From assembly GCA_902781045.1 (NCBI GenBank), contig CACZHT010000018.1, forward strand, positions 27,373 to 84,423: a stretch of 57,051 nucleotides of DNA, in the 5' to 3' direction. Both the position numbers and the translations under genes were made by a program. This stretch comes from an uncultured Bacteroidales bacterium. GTDB taxonomy: Bacteria > Bacteroidota > Bacteroidia > Bacteroidales > Muribaculaceae. Below the pieces are notes generated by a model. It saw only the letters and a program-made list of their open reading frames with translations, was not told where the DNA came from and searched no databases. Shown here in pieces: positions 9,396 to 17,323 of the stretch (its first letter is position 1; each line of letters starts with the position of its first letter).

Positions 9396-10835
9396 CTAGA
9401 TGAACAGGTCATCTAGTGTCACCACAGCTGCGATGTGTTCGCTATAGGCATTGCGTGTGAGTGGATAGGACGTAATCATCGTGGGAATGACACCACCACG
9501 ATAGGCTGTTTGTTCAATAAACATGCCGATTCGCCTCTGGAGTTTCAAATACTCCTCTTTTGAGAGTGAGTATTCTCGCATACTGAATTTTGCCTCGCAG
9601 ATATTCACCATGCGGTCGGCCCGCTCAATCACTAGGTCAATCTGCGCACGAGAGCCAGACTGCTCGTCAGTGCCGCGCCATGAATAAAACTCTGTCCTGA
9701 TGGCATCAATGCGCAGAGCGTTTTTTATTTGTTGGATATGTTTCATGCACACTCGCTCAAACGACACTCCTGTCCAGGCATTGAGTGCCGGAGTGTTGAG
9801 ACTGTTGGTCCAGAAGTGGGTGTCGGTCGTGCCATTTTTCAAAAACTGAAAATAGAATAGGCTGAACATGTCGCACAATTGATAGATGCCATTGCGTTGA
9901 CTGATTTTTTTCAGTTTTGTGCGATAGAATCGAATGATGTCGCAGTCAATCAGGTTCTTCAGCATCATCGTCAGGCGACCATTGGCATTCTTGCCTATGG
10001 CTTGAGCAATCTCGTCGCGAGTCATCCCGTCGTGTTTGTGAGCCAGGACTTCGATGATGGCTATATAAGGGTCCGGCCTGGTGAACATTGTGCTATAGAA
10101 TCGGGCAAACTCGCGCTGCATCTCACTGCCGCTTGCAAAGAAGATGCGGTCAAAATTTTGGGCCAGACTCTCCGACTTGCTCAGGCTAGCCAGATAATAA
10201 GGAATACCTCCCACGGCCATATAGGCTTGAGTGATGGCAATACGGTCCCAATTGAAACCGTTGGCCAACAGATATTGCTCTGTCTCGCGCAAACTGAATT
10301 CTTGCAGGTGTATCTCGTGCGTGATGCGTTCGTGCAAGCCGCCATGACTGTCGATGACATGGCTCATCATCCATGAGGTGGACGAACCACACACAATCAA
10401 CATCAACTCGGGTTGCAATGCCCCCCAACTGTTCCAGAAGTAGCCGAGTGCCAGGGCAAAGTCCGACTTCGGCGTGTCAAAGCAAGGGAGTTCGTCAATG
10501 AAGACGATGCAACGCTCACCACGAGTGATGCGGCGCATCAAGTAGTGCCGCAGCGCAGTGAATGCCGCATACCAGTTGTCGGGTGTCTTGTCAAGAGGCG
10601 CACCATACATGTCGAGGGCATCAACAAAGGCGTGCATCTGGGCAAAGGCGTTACCATGGATGACACCTGTCATGGAGAAACTGAGCCGATTGCCGAACAC
10701 ATTCTGTATCAAGAAGGTTTTGCCAACGCGTCTTCGGCCATACAATGCAATAAACTCGGCCTTGCCCGAGGCGGCATAGTCCTCAAGCAACGCAGTTTCC
10801 TGCTCGCGACCGATGATGGAACTTGGAGTGAACAT
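9396..10835 (-). CDS. COG1672-type AAA ATPase with C-terminal nuclease-like (DUF234-type) domain
   Basis: This 479-residue protein has a Walker A motif YGRRRVGKT at residues 32-40 and a Walker B-like CIVFIDELPCFD near 107-118, placing it among the archaeal-type STAND/AAA ATPases common in Bacteroidota and archaea. A middle winged-helix-like segment follows (HDGMTRDEIAQAIGKNANGRLTMMLKNL). The C-terminal third has an IDLVIERADRMVNICEAKF pattern typical of the PD-(D/E)XK-like DUF234 region. The cellular role of the family is unknown; nucleic-acid processing or stress/defence roles have been guessed. The gene lies between two direct copies of the hppA 3' end, so it appears to be an inserted cassette. 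Its promoter region carries a striking array of inverted half-sites. Confidence 0.85.
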   Translation of the reverse strand: MFTPSSIIGREQETALLEDYAASGKAEFIALYGRRRVGKTFLIQNVFGNRLSFSMTGVIHGNAFAQMHAFVDALDMYGAPLDKTPDNWYAAFTALRHYLMRRITRGERCIVFIDELPCFDTPKSDFALALGYFWNSWGALQPELMLIVCGSSTSWMMSHVIDSHGGLHERITHEIHLQEFSLRETEQYLLANGFNWDRIAITQAYMAVGGIPYYLASLSKSESLAQNFDRIFFASGSEMQREFARFYSTMFTRPDPYIAIIEVLAHKHDGMTRDEIAQAIGKNANGRLTMMLKNLIDCDIIRFYRTKLKKISQRNGIYQLCDMFSLFYFQFLKNGTTDTHFWTNSLNTPALNAWTGVSFERVCMKHIQQIKNALRIDAIRTEFYSWRGTDEQSGSRAQIDLVIERADRMVNICEAKFSMREYSLSKEEYLKLQRRIGMFIEQTAYRGGVIPTMITSYPLTRNAYSEHIAAVVTLDDLFI

Positions 10836-10858
10836 AGGCTAAAATATTTTTCGTGGCA

Positions 10859-10977
10859 CAAAGATAGCATATTATTTTCATTTCAAAGTGCTAAATCGAA
10901 AAAAAATTGCTCGATTTAGCACTTTTTTGTCTCATGAAAGTGCTAAACCGATGAAAAAATGCTCGATTTAGCACTTT
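10859..10977 (-). promoter_or_regulatory. ATPase promoter region with four regularly spaced inverted half-sites
   Basis: Four 15-bp copies of AAAGTGCTAAATCGA or its reverse complement start at 10885, 10911, 10937 and 10963, an exact 26-bp period with alternating orientation (one copy has C for T). Each pair forms a 15-bp palindrome arm around an 11-nt spacer. The -7 box (TATCTTTG on the minus strand, 10859-10866) lies just downstream. The -33-like TTTG (10884-10887, spacing 17) overlaps the first half-site, so the array could be an operator. Hairpin formation in the transcript or a recombination role is also possible. Confidence 0.7.
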
Positions 10978-11020
10978 TATACCCTCGGCTGAACAGAAAG
11001 AACGGGCAGAAAGAGCGGGC

Positions 11021-11063
11021 AAAAAGATTCGCCTTGCATGGCCCACGGGCCACACAAGGCGAA
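11021..11063 (-). terminator. Rho-independent terminator of hppA
   Basis: On the minus strand a stem with outer arms TTCGCCTTG/CAAGGCGAA (11028-11036 and 11055-11063) and an inner TGGCCC/GGGCCA pairing is followed by TCTTTTT. A second copy lies at 9242-9284 inside the duplicated segment. Confidence 0.85.
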
Positions 11064-11093
11064 CTGATGAAAATTGTGTATGTCACAAGCGGA

Positions 11094-13517
11094 TTACTCC
11101 TCGGCTGTGGCCTCCGAACGCATCTTGTAGAACGAGCGGTAGACAAAGAACAGGCCTACCAGCACAAAGCCCACACCAAACCACGGGGCGATGTCGCGGA
11201 ACGACTCGCTGATGGCGATCTCCATGGCCAGCACACCAAACAGGGTGGTGAACTTGATGATGGGGTTCAGCGCCACCGAGCTGGTGTCCTTGAACGGGTC
11301 GCCAACGGTGTCGCCTACCACCGACGCGTCGTGCAGCGGAGTGCCCTTAGCGTCGAGGTCGACCTCAACCACCTTCTTGGCATTGTCCCATGCGCCACCG
11401 GCATCGGCCATAAACACGGCCTGGAATAGACCGAACACGGCAATCGAGATCAGGTAGCTCACGAACAAGCACACCGCGTCTTGAGCACCGATGCTGGCCG
11501 GTGACGACAGGCAGGCAAAGCCCAGCGCGAAGCAGAAGATCGAGATGAAGATGTTGAACATACCCTTCTGGGCATACTCGGTGCAGATGCGCACCACCTC
11601 CTGGCTCTTGCTGATGTCGGCCTTCTTGGGAGCATTCGGGTCGAGTTTGATATTGTTCTTGATGAACGCCACGGCACGGTTGGCACCTGTGGTGACGGCC
11701 TGCATCGACGAGCCGGTGAACCAGAAGATGACGCAACCACCCAGGATGAAGCCCAGGATAGAGTAGGGGTTCAGCAGGTTGAGCACGGCCTCGGGCTCAA
11801 TGTTCAGCGTCTTGCCAATCATCAGGATGAGCGAGAAGATCATCGTGGTCGAGCCGGCGACCGCAGTGCCGATGAGCACCGGCTTGGCCGTGGCCTTGAA
11901 CGTGTTGCCTGCACCATCGTTGGCTTCAAGATAGTGCTTCGACTTCTCCCAGTCGGGAGTGAAGCCAAACTCGGCTTCAATTTCCTTGGTGGCTTTCTCC
12001 TTGTCATCCTCGATGAGCGAGAGCTCATAGACCGACTGGGCATTGTCGGTCACCGGGCCATAACTGTCGACGGCGATGGTCACAGGACCCATGCCCAGCA
12101 TACCAAAGGCAACCAGACCGAAGGCAAAGATTGAAGCATACTTGCCATACTCGCCAAAGAGGTCACTGATGCCAAACTGAGTGGCGGCAAAGTAGGCCAG
12201 CAGCATCAGCAGGAAGAACACAAAGCCGGTCCAGAAACTGCCGAAGTTGCCCGAAACCAGACCGCTCAGGATGTTGAGCGAAGCGCCACCCTGGCGCGAA
12301 GTGTTGACCACCTCTTGCACATGAGCCGATGTGGGCGAAGTGTAGAGCTTGGTGAACTCAGGAATCAAGGCTGCACCCAGTGTGCCGCAACTGATGATTG
12401 TGGCCAGGCCCAGCCACCTGTTGTGACCCAGGTCGGCAAGCAGCAGATAGCTGGCCACAAAGGTACCGATAATCGACATGATCGAGGTGATCCACACCAG
12501 GCTGGTGAGGGGTTTCTCAAAGTCCATGTCATCCACATTGCTATATTTGGCCTTGCTGATGCCATTATTGATATAGTAGGAGAGCACTGAGGCAACCACA
12601 CCCAGGATGCGCATCACAAAGATCCACACCAGCAGCTTGATTTGCATCGATGGCTCGGGAACGGCAAGCAGGATGAACGACACCAGAGCCACACCGGTCA
12701 CACCATAAGTCTCAAAGCCATCGGCGGTCGGGCCAATTGAGTCACCGGCATTGTCACCGGTGCAGTCGGCAATCACACCGGGGTTGCGCGGGTCGTCCTC
12801 GCCAATCTTGAACACCACCTTCATCAGGTCGCTGCCAATGTCGGCAATCTTGGTGAAGATACCGCCGGCAATGCGCAGTGCACTGGCACCCAGCGACTCA
12901 CCGATGGCGAAGCCGATGAAGCAGCTACCGGCCAGGTCGGCGGGCATAAACAGCAGGATGACCAGCATCAGCACCAGCTCGACGCAGATGAGCAGAATGC
13001 CGATGCTCATGCCTGCCGTCAGTGGGATGTTGAGCAGGTCCAGTGGGCGGCGGCGCAGTGACGCGAACGCCATGCGCGCGTTGGCGTAGGTGTTCATGCG
13101 CACACCATACCAAGCCACGGCATACGACCCCATCACACCAATCACTGTCCAGCCCAGGATCAGCAACACCGAGCTGATGGGCATGCCCTCAAGCACGGCA
13201 AAGTAGAGCAACACAGCCAGGCCGATGAAGGCAAACAAGATGCCCAAGAACTTGCCCTGTTGCTTGAGGTAGGTCGAACAGGTCTTGAAAATTACGTTAC
13301 CAATCTCTAACATCGATTTGTGTGCGCCCAGCTTGCTCACTTTGTGGAACTGCCAGTAGCCGAACAACATGCCCAGCACCACCACTAGGAAGCCCCAGTA
13401 GAGTACGCTAGTCGTACTGTCACTGGCAAAGCCTTCGGGCATTTTCAGGTCGGCTTCACTGGCCATCAGGGCAAGTGGAGCACATAGCATTGATAATGCT
13501 GAAAATACTTTTTTCAT
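11094..13517 (-). CDS. hppA: Membrane-bound ion-pumping pyrophosphatase
   Basis: This 807-residue integral membrane enzyme couples hydrolysis of pyrophosphate to H+ and/or Na+ export. About 15-16 hydrophobic segments are visible. Family signatures include the Asp-rich substrate/Mg site DDPRNPGVIADCTGDNAGDS, the GPTADGFETYG segment, and the C-terminal ADAGGAWDNAKK and DTVGDPFKDT motifs. The GNTFKA segment (near residue 540) has Lys where K+-dependent enzymes have Ala; in characterised members that Lys replaces the K+ requirement, so a K+-independent type is predicted. Pump specificity cannot be settled by eye. A signal-like N-terminus (MKKVFSALSMLCAPLALMA) precedes the core. The gene has a consensus promoter upstream and a strong terminator; its 3' end is duplicated beyond the neighbouring ATPase gene. 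Confidence 0.96.
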   Translation of the reverse strand: MKKVFSALSMLCAPLALMASEADLKMPEGFASDSTTSVLYWGFLVVVLGMLFGYWQFHKVSKLGAHKSMLEIGNVIFKTCSTYLKQQGKFLGILFAFIGLAVLLYFAVLEGMPISSVLLILGWTVIGVMGSYAVAWYGVRMNTYANARMAFASLRRRPLDLLNIPLTAGMSIGILLICVELVLMLVILLFMPADLAGSCFIGFAIGESLGASALRIAGGIFTKIADIGSDLMKVVFKIGEDDPRNPGVIADCTGDNAGDSIGPTADGFETYGVTGVALVSFILLAVPEPSMQIKLLVWIFVMRILGVVASVLSYYINNGISKAKYSNVDDMDFEKPLTSLVWITSIMSIIGTFVASYLLLADLGHNRWLGLATIISCGTLGAALIPEFTKLYTSPTSAHVQEVVNTSRQGGASLNILSGLVSGNFGSFWTGFVFFLLMLLAYFAATQFGISDLFGEYGKYASIFAFGLVAFGMLGMGPVTIAVDSYGPVTDNAQSVYELSLIEDDKEKATKEIEAEFGFTPDWEKSKHYLEANDGAGNTFKATAKPVLIGTAVAGSTTMIFSLILMIGKTLNIEPEAVLNLLNPYSILGFILGGCVIFWFTGSSMQAVTTGANRAVAFIKNNIKLDPNAPKKADISKSQEVVRICTEYAQKGMFNIFISIFCFALGFACLSSPASIGAQDAVCLFVSYLISIAVFGLFQAVFMADAGGAWDNAKKVVEVDLDAKGTPLHDASVVGDTVGDPFKDTSSVALNPIIKFTTLFGVLAMEIAISESFRDIAPWFGVGFVLVGLFFVYRSFYKMRSEATAEE

Positions 13518-13597
13518 CGCTTGAATGACGTTAATGGTTTATGTGTTATTATTTGTTAGTTTCCATCAGGTTGTTGACTTCTCTCTGATTTGACCCT

Positions 13598-13628
13598 CAA
13601 AGGTAGGCAAATTAGGTCATGTGACAAA
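13598..13628 (-). promoter_or_regulatory. hppA promoter
   Basis: On the minus strand TTTG (13625-13628), 19 bp, TACCTTTG (13598-13605) is a full match to the Bacteroidota consensus. It gives an hppA leader of about 70-75 nt. Confidence 0.8.
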
Positions 13629-13790
13629 ATTTTTGCTAGCAAAACACCGTTTTTGCTAGCATTATTTGCATTCATTAACAATACTCACGACAAATAGTCA
13701 AACCTCAGAAGCGCCAATGAGGCACTCGACTTACAATCTGTAATCCATTTGATGGACCAATGACATGGTTAAATATCCTTGCAAGCGCAT

Positions 13791-13821
13791 AAAAAACCGG
13801 GCGGATAGCAAATCCGCCCGG
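13791..13821 (-). terminator. Terminator of the NifU-like/GGGtGRT operon
   Basis: A 10-bp GC-rich stem (CCGGGCGGAT / ATCCGCCCGG, 13797-13806 and 13812-13821) is followed on the minus strand by TTTTTT. It lies about 70 bp beyond the GGGtGRT stop. Confidence 0.85.
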
Positions 13822-13834
13822 ACTAATATCCCGG

Positions 13835-13877
13835 TTAACTATTAACTGTTAACTATTAACTATTAACTATTAACTAT
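13835..13877. repeat. TTAACTAT simple tandem repeat
   Basis: About six near-identical 7-8 bp units (ttaactat, one ttaactgt) fill the space between the GGGtGRT stop and its terminator. The same unit recurs at 18357-18379 before the rhodanese/MBL gene end, and a related one near 1285-1300. It seems to be a dispersed intergenic repeat of this genome. Confidence 0.7.
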
Positions 13878-13889
13878 AAGTAGTTCTGC

Positions 13890-14921
13890 TTACTCCCCCT
13901 CAATCAGGAAATTGCGGGCCAGAGCTGTGGCTACATCGACGGCCACGGCCACCGTGCAACCCACCATCGGGTTGTTGCCGATACCCAGGAAACCCATCAT
14001 CTCGACGTGGGCGGGTACAGAGCTAGAGCCGGCAAACTGGGCATCGCTGTGCATGCGGCCCAGCGTGTCGGTCATACCGTAGCTGGCCGGACCGGCTGCC
14101 ATGTTGTCGGGGTGCAGCGTGCGGCCCGTGCCACCACCGCTAGCCACGCTGAAGTAGGGCTTGCCGGCCAGCACGCGCTCCTTCTTGTAGGTACCGGCCA
14201 CAGGGTGCTGGAAGCGGGTGGGGTTGGTCGAGTTGCCTGTGATGGACACGTCCACACCTTCGTGCCACATGATGGCAACGCCCTCGCGCACATCGTCGGC
14301 ACCGAAGCAGCGCACCTTGGCGCGGTCACCCTTGCTGTAAGGGGTCTCCTTGACTATCTTCAACTCACCGGTGAAGTAGTCAAACTCGGTCTGTACGTAG
14401 GTGAAACCGTTAATGCGGCTGATGATTTTGGCTGCATCTTTGCCCAGACCGTTGAGGATGACGCGCAACGGCTTGCGGCGCACCTTGTTGGCCTTGCCGG
14501 CAATCTTGATGGCACCCTCGGCGGCGGCAAACGACTCGTGCCCGGCCAGGAAGGCGAAGCACTGTGTCTCGTCGCGCAGCAGACGGGCGGCAAGGTTGCC
14601 GTGACCGATGCCCACCTTGCGGTCGTCAGCCACACTGCCAGGAATGCAGAAGGCCTGCAAGCCCAGCCCGATGGCCTCGGCGGCGTCGGCGGCCACTTTG
14701 CAACCCTTCTTCAGGGCGATGGCGGCACCACAAACGTACGCCCACTTGGCGTTCTCAAAACAAATCTGCTGGGTCTCCTCGCAGGTCTTGTAGGGGTCGA
14801 TGCCATACTTGTCGCAGATGGCGTTGGCCTCCTCGATATCCTTGATGCCGGCGGCGTTCAATGCAGCAATCACCTGCTTGATGCGGCGGTCTTGAGATTC
14901 AAACTTAACTTCTCTCATCAT
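13890..14921 (-). CDS. GGGtGRT-family protein
   Basis: The 343-residue sequence contains the diagnostic GGGTGRT motif (in FSVASGGGTGRTLHPDN, near residues 257-273) of a conserved family of unknown biochemistry. Other conserved-looking parts are VGIGHGNLAARLLRDETQCFAFLAGHESFAAA and the MMGFLGIGNNPMVG segment. The start is 14 bp after the stop of the NifU-like scaffold gene, and members of this family are usually found next to such a gene, so a role in iron-sulfur cluster handling or a metal-dependent reaction is inferred. There are several cysteines but no classical cluster motif. No membrane segments or signal peptide are seen. Transcription is expected from the promoter in front of the NifU-like gene. 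Confidence 0.88.
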   Translation of the reverse strand: MMREVKFESQDRRIKQVIAALNAAGIKDIEEANAICDKYGIDPYKTCEETQQICFENAKWAYVCGAAIALKKGCKVAADAAEAIGLGLQAFCIPGSVADDRKVGIGHGNLAARLLRDETQCFAFLAGHESFAAAEGAIKIAGKANKVRRKPLRVILNGLGKDAAKIISRINGFTYVQTEFDYFTGELKIVKETPYSKGDRAKVRCFGADDVREGVAIMWHEGVDVSITGNSTNPTRFQHPVAGTYKKERVLAGKPYFSVASGGGTGRTLHPDNMAAGPASYGMTDTLGRMHSDAQFAGSSSVPAHVEMMGFLGIGNNPMVGCTVAVAVDVATALARNFLIEGE

Positions 14922-14935
14922 AATTCGGGTCCTCC

Positions 14936-15628
14936 TTAATCTTTACGTGGGTCAATATACTTGGGTGCATTCTCGAAGCGACCATAGTGGCCGGTGGCCT
15001 CCTTGAGCGCCTCCTCGGGAGCCTTGCCCTTCTTCAGAGCATCGGTGAACTTGCCCAGGCTCAGGAACTCGTAGCCAATCACCTCGTTGTTCTCGTCCAG
15101 GGCCATGCGGGTGCAGTAGCCCTCGGTCATCTCCAGGTAACGCACACCCTTGGCGCGCGTGCCGAACATCGTGCCCACCTGGCTGCGCAGACCCTTGCCC
15201 AGGTCCTCGAGCGAGGCTCCAACCACCAGACCACCCTCGCTGAAGGCGCTCTGCGTGCGACCATAGACAATCTGCAGGAACAGCTCGCGCATGGCGGTGT
15301 TGATGGCATCACACACCAGGTCGGTGTTCAATGCTTCAAGGATGGTCTTGCCGGGCAGAATCTCGGCGGCCATGGCGGCACTGTGGGTCATGCCCGAGCA
15401 GCCGATGGTCTCAATCAAACACTCCTCGATGATGCCCTCCTTGACGTTGAGCGACAGCTTGCATGCGCCCTGCTGAGGAGCGCACCAGCCGATGCCGTGG
15501 GTGAAACCCGAAATGTCTTTAATTTCCCTCGAACGCACCCATTTGCCCTCCTCGGGGATGGGTGCAGAAGGGTGATTGGCACCCTTCGCTACGCAGCACA
15601 TATTCTGCACTTCATGTGAATAAATCAT
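14936..15628 (-). CDS. NifU/IscU-like iron-sulfur cluster scaffold protein
   Basis: I place the start at 15628 (MIYSHEVQNM), giving 230 residues. A longer frame to 15718 would begin upstream of the mapped promoter and encode no family-like sequence. The protein matches the NifU-N-like scaffold partner of GGGtGRT. Candidate cluster cysteines are in GIGWCAPQQGAC (near 50-58), IETIGCSGMTHSAAMAAEILPG (near 78-98) and in DLVCDAINTAMRELFLQIVYG, the last resembling the family's conserved helix. Such scaffolds assemble transient [Fe-S] clusters for delivery to apoproteins. It is the first gene of a two-gene operon ending at the hairpin near 13.8 kb. Confidence 0.85.
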   Translation of the reverse strand: MIYSHEVQNMCCVAKGANHPSAPIPEEGKWVRSREIKDISGFTHGIGWCAPQQGACKLSLNVKEGIIEECLIETIGCSGMTHSAAMAAEILPGKTILEALNTDLVCDAINTAMRELFLQIVYGRTQSAFSEGGLVVGASLEDLGKGLRSQVGTMFGTRAKGVRYLEMTEGYCTRMALDENNEVIGYEFLSLGKFTDALKKGKAPEEALKEATGHYGRFENAPKYIDPRKD

Positions 15629-15684
15629 AAGTCTATCTGTTAATTGAAAATAGTAAGTATTTTTGCGTACAGCGTTTGAAACTA

Positions 15685-15715
15685 CAAAAATACAACAAAA
15701 ACTCGGACGCTCAAA
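15685..15715 (-). promoter_or_regulatory. Promoter of the NifU-like/GGGtGRT operon
   Basis: On the minus strand TTTG (15712-15715), 19 bp, TATTTTTG (15685-15692) matches the Bacteroidota consensus. A transcript starting near 15678 supports the ATG at 15628. Confidence 0.78.
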
Positions 15716-15899
15716 CATCCGAGTCCAAAATTTTTAGTTTTTTAATAAAAACCACCGCATCGCATCCAATCTGGCTGGCACACCGGCGACAGCTCTTGCA
15801 ACGGAGGGACGCGGCGTGCCGCGTGACTGGCCACTACAGCCAGCCGAGGCGACTAGGGACAAATCAAGGCCGTGGCTTAGAGACGCTCCTTGTGCCGGG

Positions 15900-16202
15900 C
15901 TAGAAGGGTATTAGATACTGTCGGCCCTGCATGGCGGGACGCGAGGCAGGGCGGCTGTAGGTCGGGGCGGCACAACGGCGCGAGGCGAGTGCGATGACGC
16001 GGCTCCAGCCCTGCGTCTGGTTGCGGATGGTGAGCTGGGCCAGGCCCATGAACTTGCCAGCCAGGGCACGCACCATGCCCACGACCTCGTCGATGCTGGC
16101 GATGTTGCTCACACTCACGCGGGCTAGCACGCGTCCGTTGCTCTCGAGTTGGGCCACAATCTTGTCGGTGGCGCTCATGGGGGTGTTGCTGTTCGTCTTC
16201 AT
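15900..16202 (-). CDS. Small conserved-looking protein of unknown function
   Basis: I do not recognise this 100-residue protein. The start at 16202 (MKTNSNTPMSATDKIVAQL) is chosen because a -7-like box (TACCTTTG on the minus strand, 16228-16235) lies 26 bp upstream; no good -33 box is at the right distance. The middle (SNIASIDEVVGMVRALAGKFMGLAQLTIRNQTQGW) reads like a folded alpha/beta core. The tail is rich in Arg, Ala and Pro and looks disordered. No membrane segment or signal peptide is present. Its neighbours (Fe-S operon to the left, a divergent membrane protein to the right) give no clue. Confidence 0.6.
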   Translation of the reverse strand: MKTNSNTPMSATDKIVAQLESNGRVLARVSVSNIASIDEVVGMVRALAGKFMGLAQLTIRNQTQGWSRVIALASRRCAAPTYSRPASRPAMQGRQYLIPF

Positions 16203-16359
16203 TGCAGTCTGTTTTTGTTTCACACTGCAAAGGTAGGTCAATAGAGTGCCAAAATGTGGCGCATCGCAAACAAACAATGTTAAATCTGGCCGCAGGTCGC
16301 ATGTTGTTTTTTCTGATGATAGATTGAGAGCGACTCAAACAAAGAAAATCATGAGTTGC

Positions 16360-16390
16360 TTTGCCAAACGAAAAATTGTTATTACCTTTG
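16360..16390 (+). promoter_or_regulatory. Promoter of the 267-residue membrane protein gene
   Basis: TTTG (16360-16363), 19 bp, TACCTTTG (16383-16390) fits the consensus on the plus strand, leaving a leader of about 55 nt before the ATG at 16453. Confidence 0.7.
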
Positions 16391-16452
16391 TCGTGCCCAC
16401 CAAAAAACTCAGGCTCACGCTGTCTGTTGTCTAGCCATTCGGGTTTGCCGAC

Positions 16453-17256
16453 ATGACAGTTGCAACTAAACTTGAAATAATTAAATGTCTGATTGCTTTG
16501 CTTGACAAGATAAAAAAACTGACTGCCTACTGTTTGGACAAGTACGCGTGGCTGCTGTCGCTCGTGCTGAAAATCAATATTGTGCGCCTTGACAAAGAAA
16601 GATATACGCGCAAGGTGGTGCGTCGCTTCTGTCCTGACAACGAGGATGAGATGTATGGCAAGGCACTAGAGACATCATTGTCCAGCGTGCTCACCGACAA
16701 GCAGAAGCAGCGGCAGTATAAGTCGATAAAATTTACGTTTGGCTCGATGGTGTTTCTCATGTCGTTCATCACCTGCTTTCCCGAGAGCATCTTGGGCATT
16801 GTGATTGCTTGCGCCATCGACATCGCGTTCTTCCAGGCGTGCCTCTACATGGCCATGCAGCGCATTCTCCTGCTGTATGGCACAGCCGCCGACGAGCATG
16901 CCGATGAAACCAAGACGGTGCAGAAGGTTGTGGCTATCGAGAGCTCTGGATTGATGCTGGGCAAGTACCCCCTGCTGCAGAAGATGAAGAGCGTGGTCGG
17001 GTGGCTGGGAAGGCAACTGGTGAAACGCATTGGACCCAAGTACATCGCCAAGGCATCACGAGCCGCCTTTATTGTGCTGCGGCGCCAGGCTATCAAGTGG
17101 TTCTCGATTGTCATTGCCAAGGAGAAAGTTGACATGCTCTTCAGCCTGATTGTCCCCATTACCTGCGCTTTGATTGCCGGAGTCGTCTCGGTGTTCATTT
17201 TCATACCCATGTGCAGCAAGCTGAGAAAACACCTCATGAAAAACTCCACTCATTAG
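16453..17256 (+). CDS. Membrane protein of unknown function
   Basis: This 267-residue protein is not a family I recognise. It starts with an amphipathic basic region (about residues 1-90, rich in Lys/Arg). Two closely spaced hydrophobic segments follow at roughly 95-108 and 112-142 (FGSMVFLMSFITCFP and ILGIVIACAIDIAFFQACLY), then a basic region, then a third hydrophobic segment near 228-253 (MLFSLIVPITCALIAGVV). That arrangement resembles EcsC/DUF697-type membrane-associated proteins, but I see no diagnostic motif, so this is only a resemblance. A consensus promoter lies upstream. It is transcribed alone, convergent with the glycosyltransferase gene. A short CACACAC/GTGTGTG hairpin (near 17266-17300) follows the stop and may serve as terminator. 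Confidence 0.75.
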   Translation: MTVATKLEIIKCLIALLDKIKKLTAYCLDKYAWLLSLVLKINIVRLDKERYTRKVVRRFCPDNEDEMYGKALETSLSSVLTDKQKQRQYKSIKFTFGSMVFLMSFITCFPESILGIVIACAIDIAFFQACLYMAMQRILLLYGTAADEHADETKTVQKVVAIESSGLMLGKYPLLQKMKSVVGWLGRQLVKRIGPKYIAKASRAAFIVLRRQAIKWFSIVIAKEKVDMLFSLIVPITCALIAGVVSVFIFIPMCSKLRKHLMKNSTH

Positions 17257-17323
17257 CCCATCTGGTCACACACACCTAATAATATCTTGTGTGTGTTGAT
17301 GGCCTTTGATGGGGGCTTATGAA

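Noticed and set aside
15628..15718. N-terminal extension of the NifU-like protein by 30 residues
   Set aside because: The extension covers the promoter -7 and -33 boxes and does not resemble the family; the start at 15628 fits better.
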